Below, piece after piece: positions 44,170-53,039 of a stretch of 64,000 bases of DNA. The translations under genes were made by a program, and so were the position numbers. The notes under the pieces are model-generated. The model saw only the letters and a list, made by a program, of their open reading frames with translations, was not told the DNA's origin and did not search any database. The stretch lies in assembly GCF_963677685.1 (NCBI RefSeq), contig NZ_OY782186.1:2418001-2482000 (forward strand), written 5' to 3'. This DNA comes from an uncultured Bacteroides sp. GTDB lineage: Bacteria; Bacteroidota; Bacteroidia; Bacteroidales; Bacteroidaceae. The stretch's first letter is position 1. Every line of letters begins with the position of its first letter.

Positions 44170-45465
44170 ATGAAATTTTTGCAACTAGTAGGCTACCACG
44201 GCCAAACCAGCATCCGCACCGAGTGTGTTGCGGGACTTACCACCTTCCTAACAATGTCGTATATCTTAGCCGTTAACCCGGATATATTGTCTCAGGCAGG
44301 AATGAGTAAGGAATCTGTTTTTACAGCGACCGCATTAGCTTCAGCATTTGCAACCATCTGCATGGCTTTTTTAGCCAAATTACCGGTAGCTCTAGCTCCC
44401 GCGATGGGCGTCAACGCATTTTTTGCCTTCACCCTTGTTCAGGGAATGCACCTCAGTTGGCAAACAGCCCTTGCCGCCGTTCTAATAGAAGGAGTAATCT
44501 TTATCCTCATCACTCTATTTAATATTCGAGAAGCGATAGTTAACAGTATCCCGATGAGTTTGAGATATGCCATTTCAGCCGGTATCGGAATGTTTATTTC
44601 ATTCATCGGATTAAAAAATGCCGGAATTATAGTCTCTAACGAAGCAACCTTTGTTATGCTTGGCAAGTTCACCCCTGCTGCATTACTTGCTGTTATCGGT
44701 ATTATAATCAGCGGAATATTAATGAAAAAAAAGGTAAAAGGAGCTTTATTTTACAGCATCATGATCTGTACCGTTATCGGTATACCTATGGGAGTGACCC
44801 AAATGCCCGACCATTTTTCGCCCATCTCTATGCCTCATTCCATCGAACCGACTTTTATGAAATTCGATTTTAGTCAAATATTCTCCATTGATATGCTGAT
44901 TATTGTCTTTGTTCTTATCTTCATGGACTTATTTGACACTATAGGCACATTAATCGGAGTAACCTCCAAAGCAGGACTGATGGATAAAGACGGTAAGATT
45001 CCTCATATTAAAGAAGCCCTTCTTGCCGATGCTATCGGAACAACTTTCGGCGCATGTTGCGGAACGTCTACCATTGGTTCTTACGTAGAAAGTGCGTCAG
45101 GTATCAGTGAAGGTGGACGCACCGGACTCACTTCGCTCACCGTAGCAGGATTCTTTTTATTGTCGCTCTTCTTCGCTCCTCTTTTCTTGCTGATCCCGAG
45201 TGCAGCAACTACAGGAGCGCTATTTATTGTAGGTGTGTTGATGATCAGTAACATCCCCAATATCGATCTTAGTGATATTTCCGAAGCACTTCCCGCATTT
45301 GTCACTATGCTCATGATGGTGCTGACCTACTCCATCGCCGACGGTATTATTTTAGGTATGCTCAGCTACGTAATTATCAAAGTCTTTACCGGAGAGTATA
45401 AAAAGATATCCGCAACTTTATACATCTTATCTGTGTTGTTTATCATAAAATTAATCATCGGATAA
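44170..45465 (+). CDS. NCS2 family purine (guanine/hypoxanthine) permease
   Basis: A 431-residue membrane protein of the AzgA/PbuG branch. Motifs seen: VAGLTTFLTMSYILAVNPDI near the start, PVALAPAMGVNAFFAFTLV, FMDLFDTIGTLIGVTSKAGL and GTSTIGSYVESASGISEGGR. It imports hypoxanthine, guanine or adenine with protons. Its stop codon is directly followed by the uvrB ATG with no gap, so the two are cotranscribed. No purine riboswitch is apparent upstream. Confidence 0.93.
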   Translation: MKFLQLVGYHGQTSIRTECVAGLTTFLTMSYILAVNPDILSQAGMSKESVFTATALASAFATICMAFLAKLPVALAPAMGVNAFFAFTLVQGMHLSWQTALAAVLIEGVIFILITLFNIREAIVNSIPMSLRYAISAGIGMFISFIGLKNAGIIVSNEATFVMLGKFTPAALLAVIGIIISGILMKKKVKGALFYSIMICTVIGIPMGVTQMPDHFSPISMPHSIEPTFMKFDFSQIFSIDMLIIVFVLIFMDLFDTIGTLIGVTSKAGLMDKDGKIPHIKEALLADAIGTTFGACCGTSTIGSYVESASGISEGGRTGLTSLTVAGFFLLSLFFAPLFLLIPSAATTGALFIVGVLMISNIPNIDLSDISEALPAFVTMLMMVLTYSIADGIILGMLSYVIIKVFTGEYKKISATLYILSVLFIIKLIIG

Positions 45466-47490
45466 ATGAATTTTGAATTAACATCTGCCTATAAGCCTAC
45501 TGGTGACCAACCGGAAGCTATAGCCCAACTCACCGAGGGGCTCCGTCAAGGAGTCCCTGCTCAAACATTGTTGGGTGTCACAGGTTCCGGAAAAACATTC
45601 ACCATTGCCAATGTTGTGGCCAATATTAATAAACCGACTTTAATATTGAGTCACAACAAAACGTTGGCAGCCCAGCTTTATGGAGAGTTTAAAAGTTTTT
45701 TCCCTAATAACGCTGTTGAATATTATGTGTCTTACTATGATTATTATCAACCTGAAGCTTACCTTCCGGGCAGTGACACTTATATAGAAAAAGATCTCGC
45801 AATCAACGATGAGATTGACAAGTTGCGGTTGGCAGCTACCTCTGCTCTGCTCTCAGGGCGACAAGATGTGTTAGTAGTCTCCTCCGTATCGTGTATCTAT
45901 GGTATGGGTAACCCCGCTGATTTTTACAGCAACGTAATAGAAGTTGAAAAAGGCAGAAGCATAAGCCGCAATGTCTTTCTACGAAGACTTGTGGACAGTT
46001 TATACGTACGTAACGATATTGACCTTGATCGAGGTAATTTTCGGGTCAAAGGAGATACGGTCGACATCGCTTTAGCTTATTCGGACAACATTCTTAGAAT
46101 TATTTTCTGGGGTGATGAAGTAGACGGCATAGAAGAAGTAGATCCACTATCAGGTTGCACCACTTCGACTTTCGAATCTTACAAAATTTATCCGGCAAAT
46201 CTCTTCATGACAACCAAAGAAGCGACTTTAAGAGCGATTCATATGATAGAGGATGACCTGACTAAACAGGTAGCCTACTTTGAATCTATCGGAAAGCCTT
46301 ACGAAGCTAAAAGATTGTATGAACGAGTGACGTATGATATGGAGATGATTCGTGAACTAGGTCACTGCTCAGGGATTGAGAACTATTCACGCTATTTTGA
46401 CGGTAGAGAAGCTGGTACCCGTCCCTACTGTCTACTTGATTTCTTTCCAGAAGATTATTTGATTGTTATTGATGAAAGTCACGTCAGCATACCGCAAGTG
46501 CGTGCAATGTATGGAGGAGACCGCGCCCGCAAAACAAACCTTGTAGAATATGGCTTCCGTCTACCCGCAGCTATGGATAACCGCCCTCTGAAATTTGAAG
46601 AGTTTGAGCAACTTACAAAAGAAGTTATCTATGTTAGCGCCACTCCGGCCGATTATGAGCTTGTGAAATCAGAAGGAATTGTGGTCGAACAGGTTATTCG
46701 CCCAACTGGTTTATTAGACCCCATCATAGAAGTACGTCCAAGCTTGAATCAGATTGACGATTTAATGGAAGAGATACAACTACGTATCGAACAAGAAGAA
46801 CGTGTTCTCATCACCACCCTCACCAAGCGCATGGCAGAGGAGTTAACAGAATACTTACTCAATAATAATATTCGTTGTAACTATATCCATAGTGATGTTG
46901 ACACTCTGGAAAGAGTGAAAATCATGGATGATCTGCGTCAGGGCATCTATGATGTACTTATCGGAGTCAATCTTTTGCGTGAAGGGTTAGACCTTCCCGA
47001 AGTTTCTCTCGTCGCAATATTAGATGCCGACAAAGAAGGTTTTCTGCGCTCTCACCGTTCACTAACACAAACCGCAGGTCGTGCCGCCCGAAACGTAAAC
47101 GGAAAAGTTATCATGTATGCCGACAGGATTACTGAAAGTATGAAGCTTACCATTGATGAAACAAACAGAAGGCGTGAAAAACAGTTAGCTTATAATGAAG
47201 CGAACAATATCACCCCTCAGCAAATCATTAAAGCTCGTAATCTCTCTGTATTCGGAAATAATCAAGAAAGCGAAAAAGTATCAAAAGCTTATATAGAGCC
47301 TGAAACAAACAGCATAGCTGCCGATCCGATTGTGCAATATATGACCAAAGAACAGATGCAGAAAAGCATTGATCGCACTCGCAAACAGATGCAGGAAGCA
47401 GCTAAAAAGCTAGAATTTATTGAAGCAGCCCAGTATCGTGACGAGCTACTTAAGCTAGAAAATCTGATGAAAGAGAAGTGGAATGCATAG
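45466..47490 (+). CDS. uvrB: Excinuclease ABC subunit B
   Basis: A 674-residue helicase-like repair protein. Walker A is LLGVTGSGKTFTIAN (about residue 38). The beta-hairpin that probes DNA is YYVSYYDYYQPEAYLPGSDT; the DESH box is in YLIVIDESHVSIPQ. Helicase motif VI is TAGRAARNV, and the C-terminal UVR helix is KKLEFIEAAQYRDEL, which contacts UvrC. It abuts the purine permease gene. Confidence 0.98.
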   Translation: MNFELTSAYKPTGDQPEAIAQLTEGLRQGVPAQTLLGVTGSGKTFTIANVVANINKPTLILSHNKTLAAQLYGEFKSFFPNNAVEYYVSYYDYYQPEAYLPGSDTYIEKDLAINDEIDKLRLAATSALLSGRQDVLVVSSVSCIYGMGNPADFYSNVIEVEKGRSISRNVFLRRLVDSLYVRNDIDLDRGNFRVKGDTVDIALAYSDNILRIIFWGDEVDGIEEVDPLSGCTTSTFESYKIYPANLFMTTKEATLRAIHMIEDDLTKQVAYFESIGKPYEAKRLYERVTYDMEMIRELGHCSGIENYSRYFDGREAGTRPYCLLDFFPEDYLIVIDESHVSIPQVRAMYGGDRARKTNLVEYGFRLPAAMDNRPLKFEEFEQLTKEVIYVSATPADYELVKSEGIVVEQVIRPTGLLDPIIEVRPSLNQIDDLMEEIQLRIEQEERVLITTLTKRMAEELTEYLLNNNIRCNYIHSDVDTLERVKIMDDLRQGIYDVLIGVNLLREGLDLPEVSLVAILDADKEGFLRSHRSLTQTAGRAARNVNGKVIMYADRITESMKLTIDETNRRREKQLAYNEANNITPQQIIKARNLSVFGNNQESEKVSKAYIEPETNSIAADPIVQYMTKEQMQKSIDRTRKQMQEAAKKLEFIEAAQYRDELLKLENLMKEKWNA

Positions 47491-47569
47491 CCAAATCCAT
47501 TACAAAATTAAACAATTAACACTTTAAATCATAAAACATGTTATAAAACATGCAATATTAATTGGATTA

Positions 47570-47600
47570 TTTGGAGGAAATCAAAAAGTCCGTATCTTTG
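47570..47600 (+). promoter_or_regulatory. Promoter of the short RNA at 47607-47670
   Basis: TTTG (47570-47573), 19 bases, TATCTTTG (47593-47600): a perfect TTTG-N19-TAnnTTTG promoter. Confidence 0.88.
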
Positions 47601-47606
47601 TACTGT

Positions 47607-47670
47607 GTTTTTCATAGTATTAGATTTAAGGTTAACAAAGGTTGGAGTCAGGCGTGACTCCTTTTTTTTT
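47607..47670 (+). ncRNA. Short RNA with its own promoter and intrinsic terminator
   Basis: A perfect promoter is followed, after about 37 bases of leader, by the hairpin ggagtca-ggcg-tgactcc (47644-47661) and nine T. The whole transcript would be only about 64 bases. No ORF fits. It ends 52 bases before an AlaX-like gene, so it may be either a free-standing small RNA or an attenuated leader for that gene. The leader (catagtattagatttaagg) looks like a conserved Bacteroides sequence, possibly the Bacteroidales-1 type, but I cannot verify the family. The start is estimated from the promoter. Confidence 0.6.
47644..47670 (+). terminator. Intrinsic terminator of the short RNA
   Basis: Seven-base GC-rich stem ggagtca/tgactcc, four-base loop, then nine consecutive T. 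A textbook terminator. Confidence 0.9.
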
Positions 47671-47721
47671 GCCCAGCCTAAAATTGTTCAAGTCTAACTC
47701 AAACATGTATATTTTAGAATA

Positions 47722-48198
47722 ATGGAAGAACCAATATTAAACCCGCACAATAAAGAGGAATACCCTCCTATGCATACTCTTGAGCACTTGTTGAACCAAA
47801 CAATGGTAAGAATGTATGGTTGTCCCCGCTCACGCAATGCACATATTGAAAGAAAAAAGAGCAAATGCGATTATCTGCTCACCTCCTGCCCCACAGATGG
47901 AGAGATACAAGCCATCGAAGATAAAGTAAATGAAGTAATCCGCCAAAACCTGCCCGTAAGCATTGAATTTATGCCTCGTGAAGAAGCCGGAAAAATTGTA
48001 GACCTTGGAAAGTTACCCGAAGAAGCCGGAAGCACTCTTAGGATAGTACGCATAGGTGATTATGATGCCTGCGCCTGCATTGGAAATCATGTGGCAAACA
48101 CTTCAGAAATAGGAGCATTCAAAATAATCAGTCACGATTATAACAACGGAGTTCTACGGCTGAGGTTTAAATGCAAAATGCAGACTTCAGCACATTGA
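47722..48198 (+). CDS. AlaX-like tRNA editing domain protein
   Basis: A 158-residue stand-alone editing domain. The zinc ligands HTLEHLLN (His18, His22) and CACIGNHV (Cys119, His123) match the HxxxH and CxxxH pairs of AlaRS/ThrRS editing domains. These enzymes clear mischarged Ser- or Gly-tRNA(Ala). The linking sequence differs from classic AlaX, so exact tRNA specificity is uncertain. It is preceded by the short RNA or terminator and followed by a 331-base intergenic region. Confidence 0.82.
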   Translation: MEEPILNPHNKEEYPPMHTLEHLLNQTMVRMYGCPRSRNAHIERKKSKCDYLLTSCPTDGEIQAIEDKVNEVIRQNLPVSIEFMPREEAGKIVDLGKLPEEAGSTLRIVRIGDYDACACIGNHVANTSEIGAFKIISHDYNNGVLRLRFKCKMQTSAH

Positions 48199-48529
48199 AA
48201 TCTGCATTTATAGCTAGACCTCAACTCTAATTTAAAAAATTAGATATTCTTTTTTTAGTATTTGCTGGCAAATCAGAACGGTATACTTCACAACGAGAGA
48301 CATTCATTTCTTTAAACCACTTTTTCAATACAAACGATAAAATATCTTCATCTATTTTAGTTTTGTATTTTCTGCTTTTATTTCTATACACTCTAATGAA
48401 GTATAAGAAATAGAACCTAACTAATGTAAACTCAATTAATAATAAAAAAGTCTGGTTTAATGTATTATTTAATCAACTTTTCATATTTTTGCTTACACGA
48501 AAATACAGAACATTTATTCTATAAACGAA
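48199..48529. other. Intergenic region with a possible gene remnant
   Basis: It separates the AlaX-like gene from a GNAT gene. The plus strand has TATTTTTG at 48484-48491, an exact -7 box for the GNAT gene, but a poor -33. The minus strand holds a short protein-like frame (see 48227-48391). I see no RNA gene or terminator that I would defend. Confidence 0.4.
48227..48391 (-). pseudogene. Small ORF or gene remnant of unknown function
   Basis: A frame open from a TGA near 48476 to the TAG at 48227; with the GTG at 48391 it codes for 54 residues, including DEDILSFVLKKWFKEMNV and YRSDLPANTKKRISNFLN. The composition is protein-like, but there is no ATG and no recognised family. It may be a decayed gene, a real small gene with a GTG start, or chance. 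Confidence 0.22.
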
Positions 48530-48988
48530 ATGAGCTATAACATTACGCAAATAGCAACAGATAAAAAACAGTATTTAGAGTTGCTTTTACTCGCTGATGA
48601 GCAAGAGTCGATGATAGATCGCTATTTAGAACGAGGAGAAATGTTCGCCCTTGAAGATAACGGAATAAAGGCTATTTGTGTTGTTACTGACGAAGGAAAC
48701 GGAGTTTGCGAACTTAAAAATATAGCAGTCACCCCTGATTCACAACGAAAAGGGTATGGAAAGAGACTGATAAATTATTTAATAAGCCACTACTCAGACA
48801 GATACACCCAAATGATCGTTGGAACAGGAGAAGTTCCAAGTGCAATCAAATTCTATCAAAGTTGTAATTTTGAATACTCTCACCGTATTAAGAACTTCTT
48901 CATCGACAACTATAACCATCTCATGATTGAAGAGGGCATTGTGCTTAAAGATATGTTTTATTTGAAACGAATGATTCCTAAAGCCTGA
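48530..48988 (+). CDS. GNAT family N-acetyltransferase
   Basis: A 152-residue acetyltransferase. The acetyl-CoA loop is clear in AVTPDSQRKGYGKRLINYLI (RKGYGK corresponds to Q/RxxGxG/A), followed by VGTGEVPSAIKFYQSCNF. The C-terminal YLKRMIPKA is basic. The substrate is unknown. A TATTTTTG box lies 39 bases upstream. Confidence 0.88.
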   Translation: MSYNITQIATDKKQYLELLLLADEQESMIDRYLERGEMFALEDNGIKAICVVTDEGNGVCELKNIAVTPDSQRKGYGKRLINYLISHYSDRYTQMIVGTGEVPSAIKFYQSCNFEYSHRIKNFFIDNYNHLMIEEGIVLKDMFYLKRMIPKA

Positions 48989-49052
48989 TATAACACAGGG
49001 ATTATAATCGTAAATACGCCAACTTGATTGAACTGACTAATACCAATAATAT

Positions 49053-50246
49053 ATGAAAACCACTCATCTTTTTATAATTCCGATTGCAATGCTTGCATTA
49101 ATATCTTGCAACTCAAATCAAGTAAAAGAAGCGAACGAACCGACTGCTTCTATTCGTAAAGCGCTTAATTCACCCGGCATTTTGCCAATTGCTGATGAAA
49201 TTAAATCGGCAGAATATATTCCTTTGGAAGTGACTCATGATGATGCTTCATTGATAGACGGTGTTGTAGATTATGCCATCACAAGCAAATACATTTATGT
49301 TTTGGTAGGCAAAGAAGCTCGTATTGTATTGTTTGATCGCCAAGGACATTTTTTACGCACTTTTCTCCAACAAGGTCAAGGTGCCAATGAGTTCCGTGGA
49401 ATGATCGGTTTTATACAAGCGGACGAGGCTAATAATCGTTTCTATGCTATTGGCAATAAAATTGGCGTATATACTTTAGAAGGGGAATTTGTAGAAGATC
49501 TTCCCATAAACAAACCTATCATCTACGCCCATTATCTTGGTAAAGATCGCATCGGAGCAATTTCTGTACCGTTGATGCCTTTTAAGGAAGGTAGCTTTGG
49601 CATTGGCCTATTTGATGAAGATGGTACACCGATAATAACTAAAAACAATTTCTACTCATCATTGGTACCTAAAGAGAAATCCGGTTTTACATTTGGGGTA
49701 ATGAGTTCGCCTTCGGATGATGAACATTCTATTTTATTTAAGATGGCAAGCAACGACACTATTTTTCGTTTATCAACCGACACAATACAACCAGCATTGG
49801 TAGCCGACTTAAAAAATTCTGATGCAGAGGTGATTCGTGGCCTTGATATTCATGACATAAAGAAGTTTCCTGCCGCCGGCGATATATTTGTTACTGATCT
49901 TTTTGAAACTTCTCGCCGCTATTATTTGCGCATGATGCTAAATGAAAATTATTATGTGGCTTCGGTAGCTAAAAAAACAAGTGAAACGGTTATAGAAAAG
50001 TGTGATACTCCTGAAAAAAAAGCTTATAACTTAGCTGATATCAATATGCAATTAGGTATGGTGGGTAGTAAGGGCTATAAACAGTTTCCGATATGGGGAC
50101 GCGTCTTGGGAAACAATCTGGTGCAAGTTGTTACGCCTTATGAAGTAGAGGTATTTAAGGGAGGGACAGAAATCACTGTACCTCAAGAATTACAAATAAA
50201 GGATGGGAATGAAAATCCTATTTTTATTATCTATAAGCTAAAGTAA
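49053..50246 (+). CDS. Six-bladed beta-propeller lipoprotein
   Basis: A 397-residue lipoprotein (signal ends AMLALISC). The sequence EYIPLEVTHDDASLIDGVVD and LFDRQGHFLRTFLQQGQGANEF, with repeating hydrophobic strands, is the pattern of the Bacteroidetes six-bladed propeller/DUF4934 proteins, which are numerous in this genus and usually of unknown ligand. It is a single gene, followed by a hairpin that separates it from the convergent GH9 gene. Confidence 0.8.
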   Translation: MKTTHLFIIPIAMLALISCNSNQVKEANEPTASIRKALNSPGILPIADEIKSAEYIPLEVTHDDASLIDGVVDYAITSKYIYVLVGKEARIVLFDRQGHFLRTFLQQGQGANEFRGMIGFIQADEANNRFYAIGNKIGVYTLEGEFVEDLPINKPIIYAHYLGKDRIGAISVPLMPFKEGSFGIGLFDEDGTPIITKNNFYSSLVPKEKSGFTFGVMSSPSDDEHSILFKMASNDTIFRLSTDTIQPALVADLKNSDAEVIRGLDIHDIKKFPAAGDIFVTDLFETSRRYYLRMMLNENYYVASVAKKTSETVIEKCDTPEKKAYNLADINMQLGMVGSKGYKQFPIWGRVLGNNLVQVVTPYEVEVFKGGTEITVPQELQIKDGNENPIFIIYKLK

Positions 50247-50320
50247 TCAGCTGGCAAAACGCATTATTTTTTAAAGTTTGAGAGCTTTAAACGTATTCTT
50301 TCATTAAACAGCTATATAAA

Positions 50321-50356
50321 ATACGGCGGACTCTGGTTTCATCCAAAGTCCGCCGT
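50321..50356. terminator. Terminator between convergent propeller and GH9 genes
   Basis: Perfect 11-base arms tacggcggact and agtccgccgta with a 14-base loop that can itself pair (tgg/cca). It can serve both genes; the following T runs are short. Confidence 0.7.
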
Positions 50357-50386
50357 AAATATAAAGGTAAGATCCTTACGAACCGT

Positions 50387-52930
50387 TTATTGTGTATCGC
50401 TTATTAAATGATTAACAGCTAATACATAAAAAATATAATTGGCAGCAATGTCTATGACATATTCATTTTCACTCCAAATAAAGGGATAGTCGCTACGGTT
50501 CTCGGGCAAATCGGGATTGAGTATCCGAATGCCGGGAACAACTCCACCCGGAATAAAAGAGAAGTCCGCGCGGTTATTTCCATAAGCCACTTTCTTATTA
50601 TACGCTCCTATACCCGAAACGAACGAAATATTGGTGTCAGGATGGGTACCGTACAGATAGCTCAATCCTGCAAAAATATATTTCGTGTCAACCAATTTGG
50701 GATAGAACTTGTGCAAAAGGTAAGCAACGATGGACTGCCCGATAATCTGACTATTCCCCGCCCAGGCGTATCTACTGACGTTGACACCAAAAGGCGTGGA
50801 TTGATAACTTTTCTTCAGCACAGTCTCTACATAATCTGCCACCTTAGGTTCAAGACTCTTCTTGAAATCATCTCCCATATAGGGTAACATAGCCATTAAC
50901 ATAGGTACATTGAAAGTAAATTTATTCAACATTTCAGGCAATTTATCATCCACTATGGCCTTATAAGCAGGATCATTCGTAGTACGCCATAACTCAAAGG
51001 CAGCATACGTTTCCCCTGTTCCTGAAAACCGCGTGAATCCACTTCCACGCTCATTCTCCGGAGAAGTCGGTTTTTTTTGCTGATCGCTGAAAAGCTTCTT
51101 CGCCGCATCCAGGCATTCTTTCGCTAAAGCATCGTTATAGCCTTTCAGCGCACGTGCAGCTCCGGCAAGTGCCGTAGCAGAACCATAGTCAAGAAATGAG
51201 GCGCGAGTAGTAAAGGCGAAACGATCGTCAAATGCTTCGCTATTGTCATTGTAGGGACGTTCTTTGGCGCGCGCATGATACATCTGCATTTCAGGCTTCC
51301 CCGTATAAACCTGATTGTTGGTCTTGTTCACCGCATCGCCCAAATGCCGGTATTGCCAGAGGTGCGATTCGTTGATACCTTGCAAGGCATAACCCACAGC
51401 TTTCACCTGCGCTACCAATTGCAGTGCTCCGTGTTCAATCTGCTGCAACACGTCAGGCTTACTGTCGGATAGATGGATTTCCACATAACGTTTTTTCTGA
51501 TCAATGAGTGTCGCATCACGCTTTTCGCCGAACTGTTCCCATACTTGCACCAACGCATTGACTACCGCATGCTGTGATGGCGTTTGGATGTCAAAGTCAC
51601 CTGCATCAAACCATCCACCAACATTCAGACCCGGAATATGTTCCAGAGGTCGGTATTTGTTCCCGGTAACAGGACCTTGCCGCCATCCATCCCAATGTGA
51701 GTAGTTGAGAGGAGCTTGCAGTGCATCATCTAGATGAGGTGCTCCGTGCCAAACCCGATAGGCTTCACGAACAAACATGTGATCCATCTGTACCGGCAAG
51801 AAGACGTCAAGTGTATTGTGCCATGCACGTTGATAAACATCGGTCGCGATAGGAAATGCCCTAGTCGTTTGGTCGCCATAAGACAATTTGTAGACTCCCG
51901 GTTCAGTGACGGAGGAAAAATCAAATCTCACATAGTTGTAGCGTTCCCACCGCCCCCATTCTACGGGCTTGTCTTTCAACACAACATCGGTTGAGCCATC
52001 CTCATTTACTTTCAGCAGTGATACATCGTGTCGCGCCTTATCATTTTTATCCAACTCAATGACGGCTATCTTTGGCTGCGTAGGACAATAGCCCACCTGT
52101 GAATGCCCTATGTTAGGCTTACGAATCCACCCCGGTATCGTTTCCGCAGTAATGTGCCACTCCAGTATCTTACCGGATTTTCCTACCGGAAGTAAGCTGC
52201 GCAGCACGAACCATCCATTCTGAGCCTTGTTCCGACCATCGTAGAACATCAACTCCTGTTCGGCACTGCTCACCGTTATATGCCTTTCGGCATCATCAGG
52301 AGCAAGATCAAATTTCTTCCCTATGGCAATAGGAAGCGGTTCTGTCTCGCCTGTCTTCTGAGTAATCAGTCTGCCGTCAGGATAGTGAGGGATCTCTCCC
52401 ACCTTGCTGTCCATGATGTAAGTATGACCAAAGTAAGGCATAGGTGTAAATTCAATATTCAAACCTGCTATTCCCGCCAGACACTCAGGAATCGGTTGAT
52501 CTACCCAGACGCTGACATCAATGCCGTCATCCCTTAACTGTCCATGTATCTGATAAGTGAAGTGCGGATCATCATATTTCAGTTGCGCAATGATGAGATT
52601 ATTGTTTCTGTCCACTTTTCTTTCGATCAGTGTGGGGTGCAAATCCCATTGTCCGGGTGTCGGATTCAGGCGCACATCACCGTTCGTGAAGGTACGCAAA
52701 CCATGATGTACGATCTCCACACCAGCCATTTTAGAATCGTCAAACATCCCGTCGTACGAATTACTGAACACCATAACATTCAGTCCGGGTGCCTCAAAGT
52801 AATTGGAATCATTTAACACCAGTTGTGCCGAACCTAATTTTGAGGTTTTACTTGAACAAGCTGACAGGAATAAGCAAATTGCCATTCCCGCCAGACTTGC
52901 AACAACACCTAACCTATAATCTTTCATCAT
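50387..52930 (-). CDS. Glycoside hydrolase family 9 lipoprotein (endoglucanase/xyloglucanase-like)
   Basis: An 847-residue lipoprotein (signal ends AICLFLSAC). Residues 30-265 form an extra N-terminal beta-rich domain; about 270-360 is the Ig-like domain typical of GH9 (VGYCPTQPKIAVIEL; EPGVYKLSYGDQTT). The (alpha/alpha)6 catalytic domain follows. GGWFDAGDF gives the conserved Asp pair (Asp442, Asp445) and ENEYVIDIAANY near the end gives the likely acid Glu. GH9 enzymes cut beta-1,4-glucans; in this xylan locus it may act on mixed or decorated glucans. It is the last gene of the locus. Confidence 0.9.
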   Translation of the reverse strand: MMKDYRLGVVASLAGMAICLFLSACSSKTSKLGSAQLVLNDSNYFEAPGLNVMVFSNSYDGMFDDSKMAGVEIVHHGLRTFTNGDVRLNPTPGQWDLHPTLIERKVDRNNNLIIAQLKYDDPHFTYQIHGQLRDDGIDVSVWVDQPIPECLAGIAGLNIEFTPMPYFGHTYIMDSKVGEIPHYPDGRLITQKTGETEPLPIAIGKKFDLAPDDAERHITVSSAEQELMFYDGRNKAQNGWFVLRSLLPVGKSGKILEWHITAETIPGWIRKPNIGHSQVGYCPTQPKIAVIELDKNDKARHDVSLLKVNEDGSTDVVLKDKPVEWGRWERYNYVRFDFSSVTEPGVYKLSYGDQTTRAFPIATDVYQRAWHNTLDVFLPVQMDHMFVREAYRVWHGAPHLDDALQAPLNYSHWDGWRQGPVTGNKYRPLEHIPGLNVGGWFDAGDFDIQTPSQHAVVNALVQVWEQFGEKRDATLIDQKKRYVEIHLSDSKPDVLQQIEHGALQLVAQVKAVGYALQGINESHLWQYRHLGDAVNKTNNQVYTGKPEMQMYHARAKERPYNDNSEAFDDRFAFTTRASFLDYGSATALAGAARALKGYNDALAKECLDAAKKLFSDQQKKPTSPENERGSGFTRFSGTGETYAAFELWRTTNDPAYKAIVDDKLPEMLNKFTFNVPMLMAMLPYMGDDFKKSLEPKVADYVETVLKKSYQSTPFGVNVSRYAWAGNSQIIGQSIVAYLLHKFYPKLVDTKYIFAGLSYLYGTHPDTNISFVSGIGAYNKKVAYGNNRADFSFIPGGVVPGIRILNPDLPENRSDYPFIWSENEYVIDIAANYIFYVLAVNHLISDTQ

Positions 52931-52979
52931 ATGCTTTCCATTTATTTAATTAGTGATTATCCGCACACTGTCCGTAAGT

Positions 52980-53039
52980 TTATCTTTATCTGGAGCAAAT
53001 AGATAAAAAAGTACCTACAAATAATAGCGATAAAGATAA
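52980..53039. repeat. 11-bp inverted repeat after the DUF4380 gene
   Basis: ttatctttatc (52980-52990) and gataaagataa (53029-53039) pair perfectly around 38 bases. It follows the DUF4380 stop by one base and precedes the GH9 gene; it could be a processing or attenuation signal. The arms are AT-rich, so it is a weak structure. Confidence 0.4.
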
